6,426 bases of DNA from Candidatus Solibacter sp. (lineage in GTDB: Bacteria; Acidobacteriota; Terriglobia; Bryobacterales; Bryobacteraceae). The notes under the pieces were generated by a model. That model worked only from the letters and a program-made list of their open reading frames with translations, searched no databases and was not told the DNA's origin. This document shows, one piece after another, positions 5,878 through 6,426 of this stretch (its first letter is position 1; the number at the start of each line of letters is the position of its first letter). The position numbers and the translations under genes were made by a program. The stretch spans positions 1 to 6,426 of the forward strand of contig JADGNT010000302.1 in assembly GCA_017883345.1 (NCBI GenBank), given 5' to 3'.

Positions 5878-5917
5878 ATCCTACCGCGTCGACACGAGAG
5901 GTGGGCATCCCTACCGC
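5878..5917. promoter_or_regulatory. Possible operator repeats upstream of the antitoxin gene
   Basis: ATCCTACCGC (5878-5887) recurs as ATCCCTACCGC (5907-5917), differing by one inserted C, about 30 bases apart (near three helical turns). The nearer copy covers the antitoxin ribosome binding site. Toxin-antitoxin operons are commonly self-repressed through paired sites here. No convincing -10/-35 pair was found in this GC-rich stretch, so the assignment is tentative. Confidence 0.2.
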
Positions 5918-6000
5918 CGAGCACACCGGCCTGGCCTCGCCCGATTGCCGCCACTGAGATTCGGAAGACGATATGCAGAGTTAGTAGTCCGAGATATACT

Positions 6001-6249
6001 GACCGTGCGTGGCTGCTGTCCCAAGCGGGAGGGATCGCAGTTGCGGCATACCTAGCGATTCTGTTCGTGTGTGTCGCGGTCGTAGAACACGTCGTCACAG
6101 ACCCGATCGCGCTGCCTATTTGGGGCTGGATCCTAAGTCTCCCCGGCAGTGTCATTGTGGGCACGCCTGGACACATTTATTATGCGGTGGCTTTCAACGC
6201 CGTTGCGTTGTACCTGGGGGTGACCGTTTGTGGCCGCGCGCTTAAGTGA
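6001..6249 (+). pseudogene. Small membrane protein remnant with no clear start
   Basis: The frame ending at the TGA 6247-6249 reads about 82 residues with three hydrophobic segments, near 13-33 (IAVAAYLAILFVCVAVV), 46-60 (around WGWILSLPGSVIVGT) and 66-82 (YYAVAFNAVALYLGVTV). That looks like real membrane-protein sequence, not a shadow frame. But there is no in-frame ATG, GTG or TTG between 5854 and 6066; the nearest upstream ones (GTG 5848, TTG 5851) lie inside the antitoxin gene on the other strand, and GTG 6067 would cut the first helix. Third codon positions are less G/C-rich than in the neighbours. It is most likely a gene that has lost its 5' end, or one with a frameshift near 6000. A TATACT at 5995-6000 could be an old -10 box. 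The family is not recognised. Confidence 0.4.
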
Positions 6250-6261
6250 AGAGCACCGCAC

Positions 6262-6426
6262 TCAGCCCAACACATAACCCTTCGCCACCTCGCCAAACGC
6301 CGCCAGTTGGCGGGACTGCCACTCGGCATCGCGGCCCAACTCGCGCGCCATCAGGTCCACCACGCGGGGGGCCATGCGGAGGGCGGCCTGGGCGTTCAGG
6401 AACAAGGCCCGCGTGCGCCGCGCCAG
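6262..6426 (-). CDS. glpD: Glycerol-3-phosphate dehydrogenase, C-terminal end (partial)
   Basis: The last 54 codons and stop of a minus-strand gene whose 5' part lies beyond the window. The fragment reads LARRTRALFLNAQAALRMAP, then about 14 residues on LMARELGRD, then a tail with QLAAFGEVAKGYVLG. This fits the helical C-terminal domain (DAO_C) of FAD-dependent glycerol-3-phosphate dehydrogenase, where a TRALFLNA..A...AP.V..LMA.ELG.D pattern is usual. The full enzyme oxidises glycerol-3-phosphate to dihydroxyacetone phosphate at the inner membrane and passes electrons to quinone. The FAD-binding and catalytic parts are not visible here, so the call rests on this tail alone. Its stop is 12 bases from that of the convergent membrane remnant, with no hairpin between them. 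Confidence 0.7.
   Translation of the reverse strand: MARRTRALFLNAQAALRMAPRVVDLMARELGRDAEWQSRQLAAFGEVAKGYVLG

Noticed and set aside
5302..6249. Plus-strand frame of 315 codons read as one protein
   Set aside because: Its first two thirds are antisense to the toxin-antitoxin pair and look like random basic sequence; only the last 80 or so codons are convincing.

Overview
The window is GC-rich bacterial DNA whose genes carry G/C at most third codon positions. Gene content suggests an Acidobacteriota genome of the Solibacter/Bryobacter type: an exported ankyrin / CxxCH / QW-repeat protein, an acidobacterial-looking RelE-type toxin pair, and REP-like palindromes between genes. This taxonomic call is an inference from protein style, not from any marker gene.

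Layout. (1) 49-2079, minus: a secreted ~676-residue protein with about eight ankyrin repeats, a CVGCH heme-type motif and a C-terminal alpha-helical domain with squalene-cyclase-like QW repeats. (2) 2080-2171: a short divergent control region with an unusually AT-rich core. (3) 2172-5291, plus: a three-gene cassette made of a dolichol-phosphate-mannose-synthase-like GT2, a small SAM methyltransferase, and a GT-C membrane glycosyltransferase of the PMT/ArnT kind. Between the first two genes lies a REP/BIME-like pair of hairpins that ends exactly where the methyltransferase ribosome binding site begins. (4) 5384-5871, minus: a toxin-antitoxin pair in antitoxin-first order, with a 4-base GTGA overlap. 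(5) 6001-6249, plus: an open frame for a small hydrophobic protein with no credible start, probably a remnant. (6) 6262-6426, minus: the last 54 codons of a glycerol-3-phosphate dehydrogenase (glpD), cut by the window edge.

How the genes fit together. The GT2 would load a sugar from a nucleotide donor onto a polyprenyl phosphate on the cytoplasmic face. The GT-C enzyme would use that lipid-linked sugar on the outer face of the membrane to modify a protein or glycolipid. The methyltransferase between them may methylate the sugar, the lipid or the acceptor. The ankyrin/QW gene is divergent and need not share this pathway. The toxin-antitoxin pair converges on the glycosylation cassette and looks like an independent accessory insertion.

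The most interesting items are the twin hairpins, whose two arms differ by a compensatory base-pair change, the Asp-to-Asn change in the GT2 metal motif, and the three-part architecture of the exported protein. I see no CRISPR array, tRNA, rRNA, transposase or integrase.
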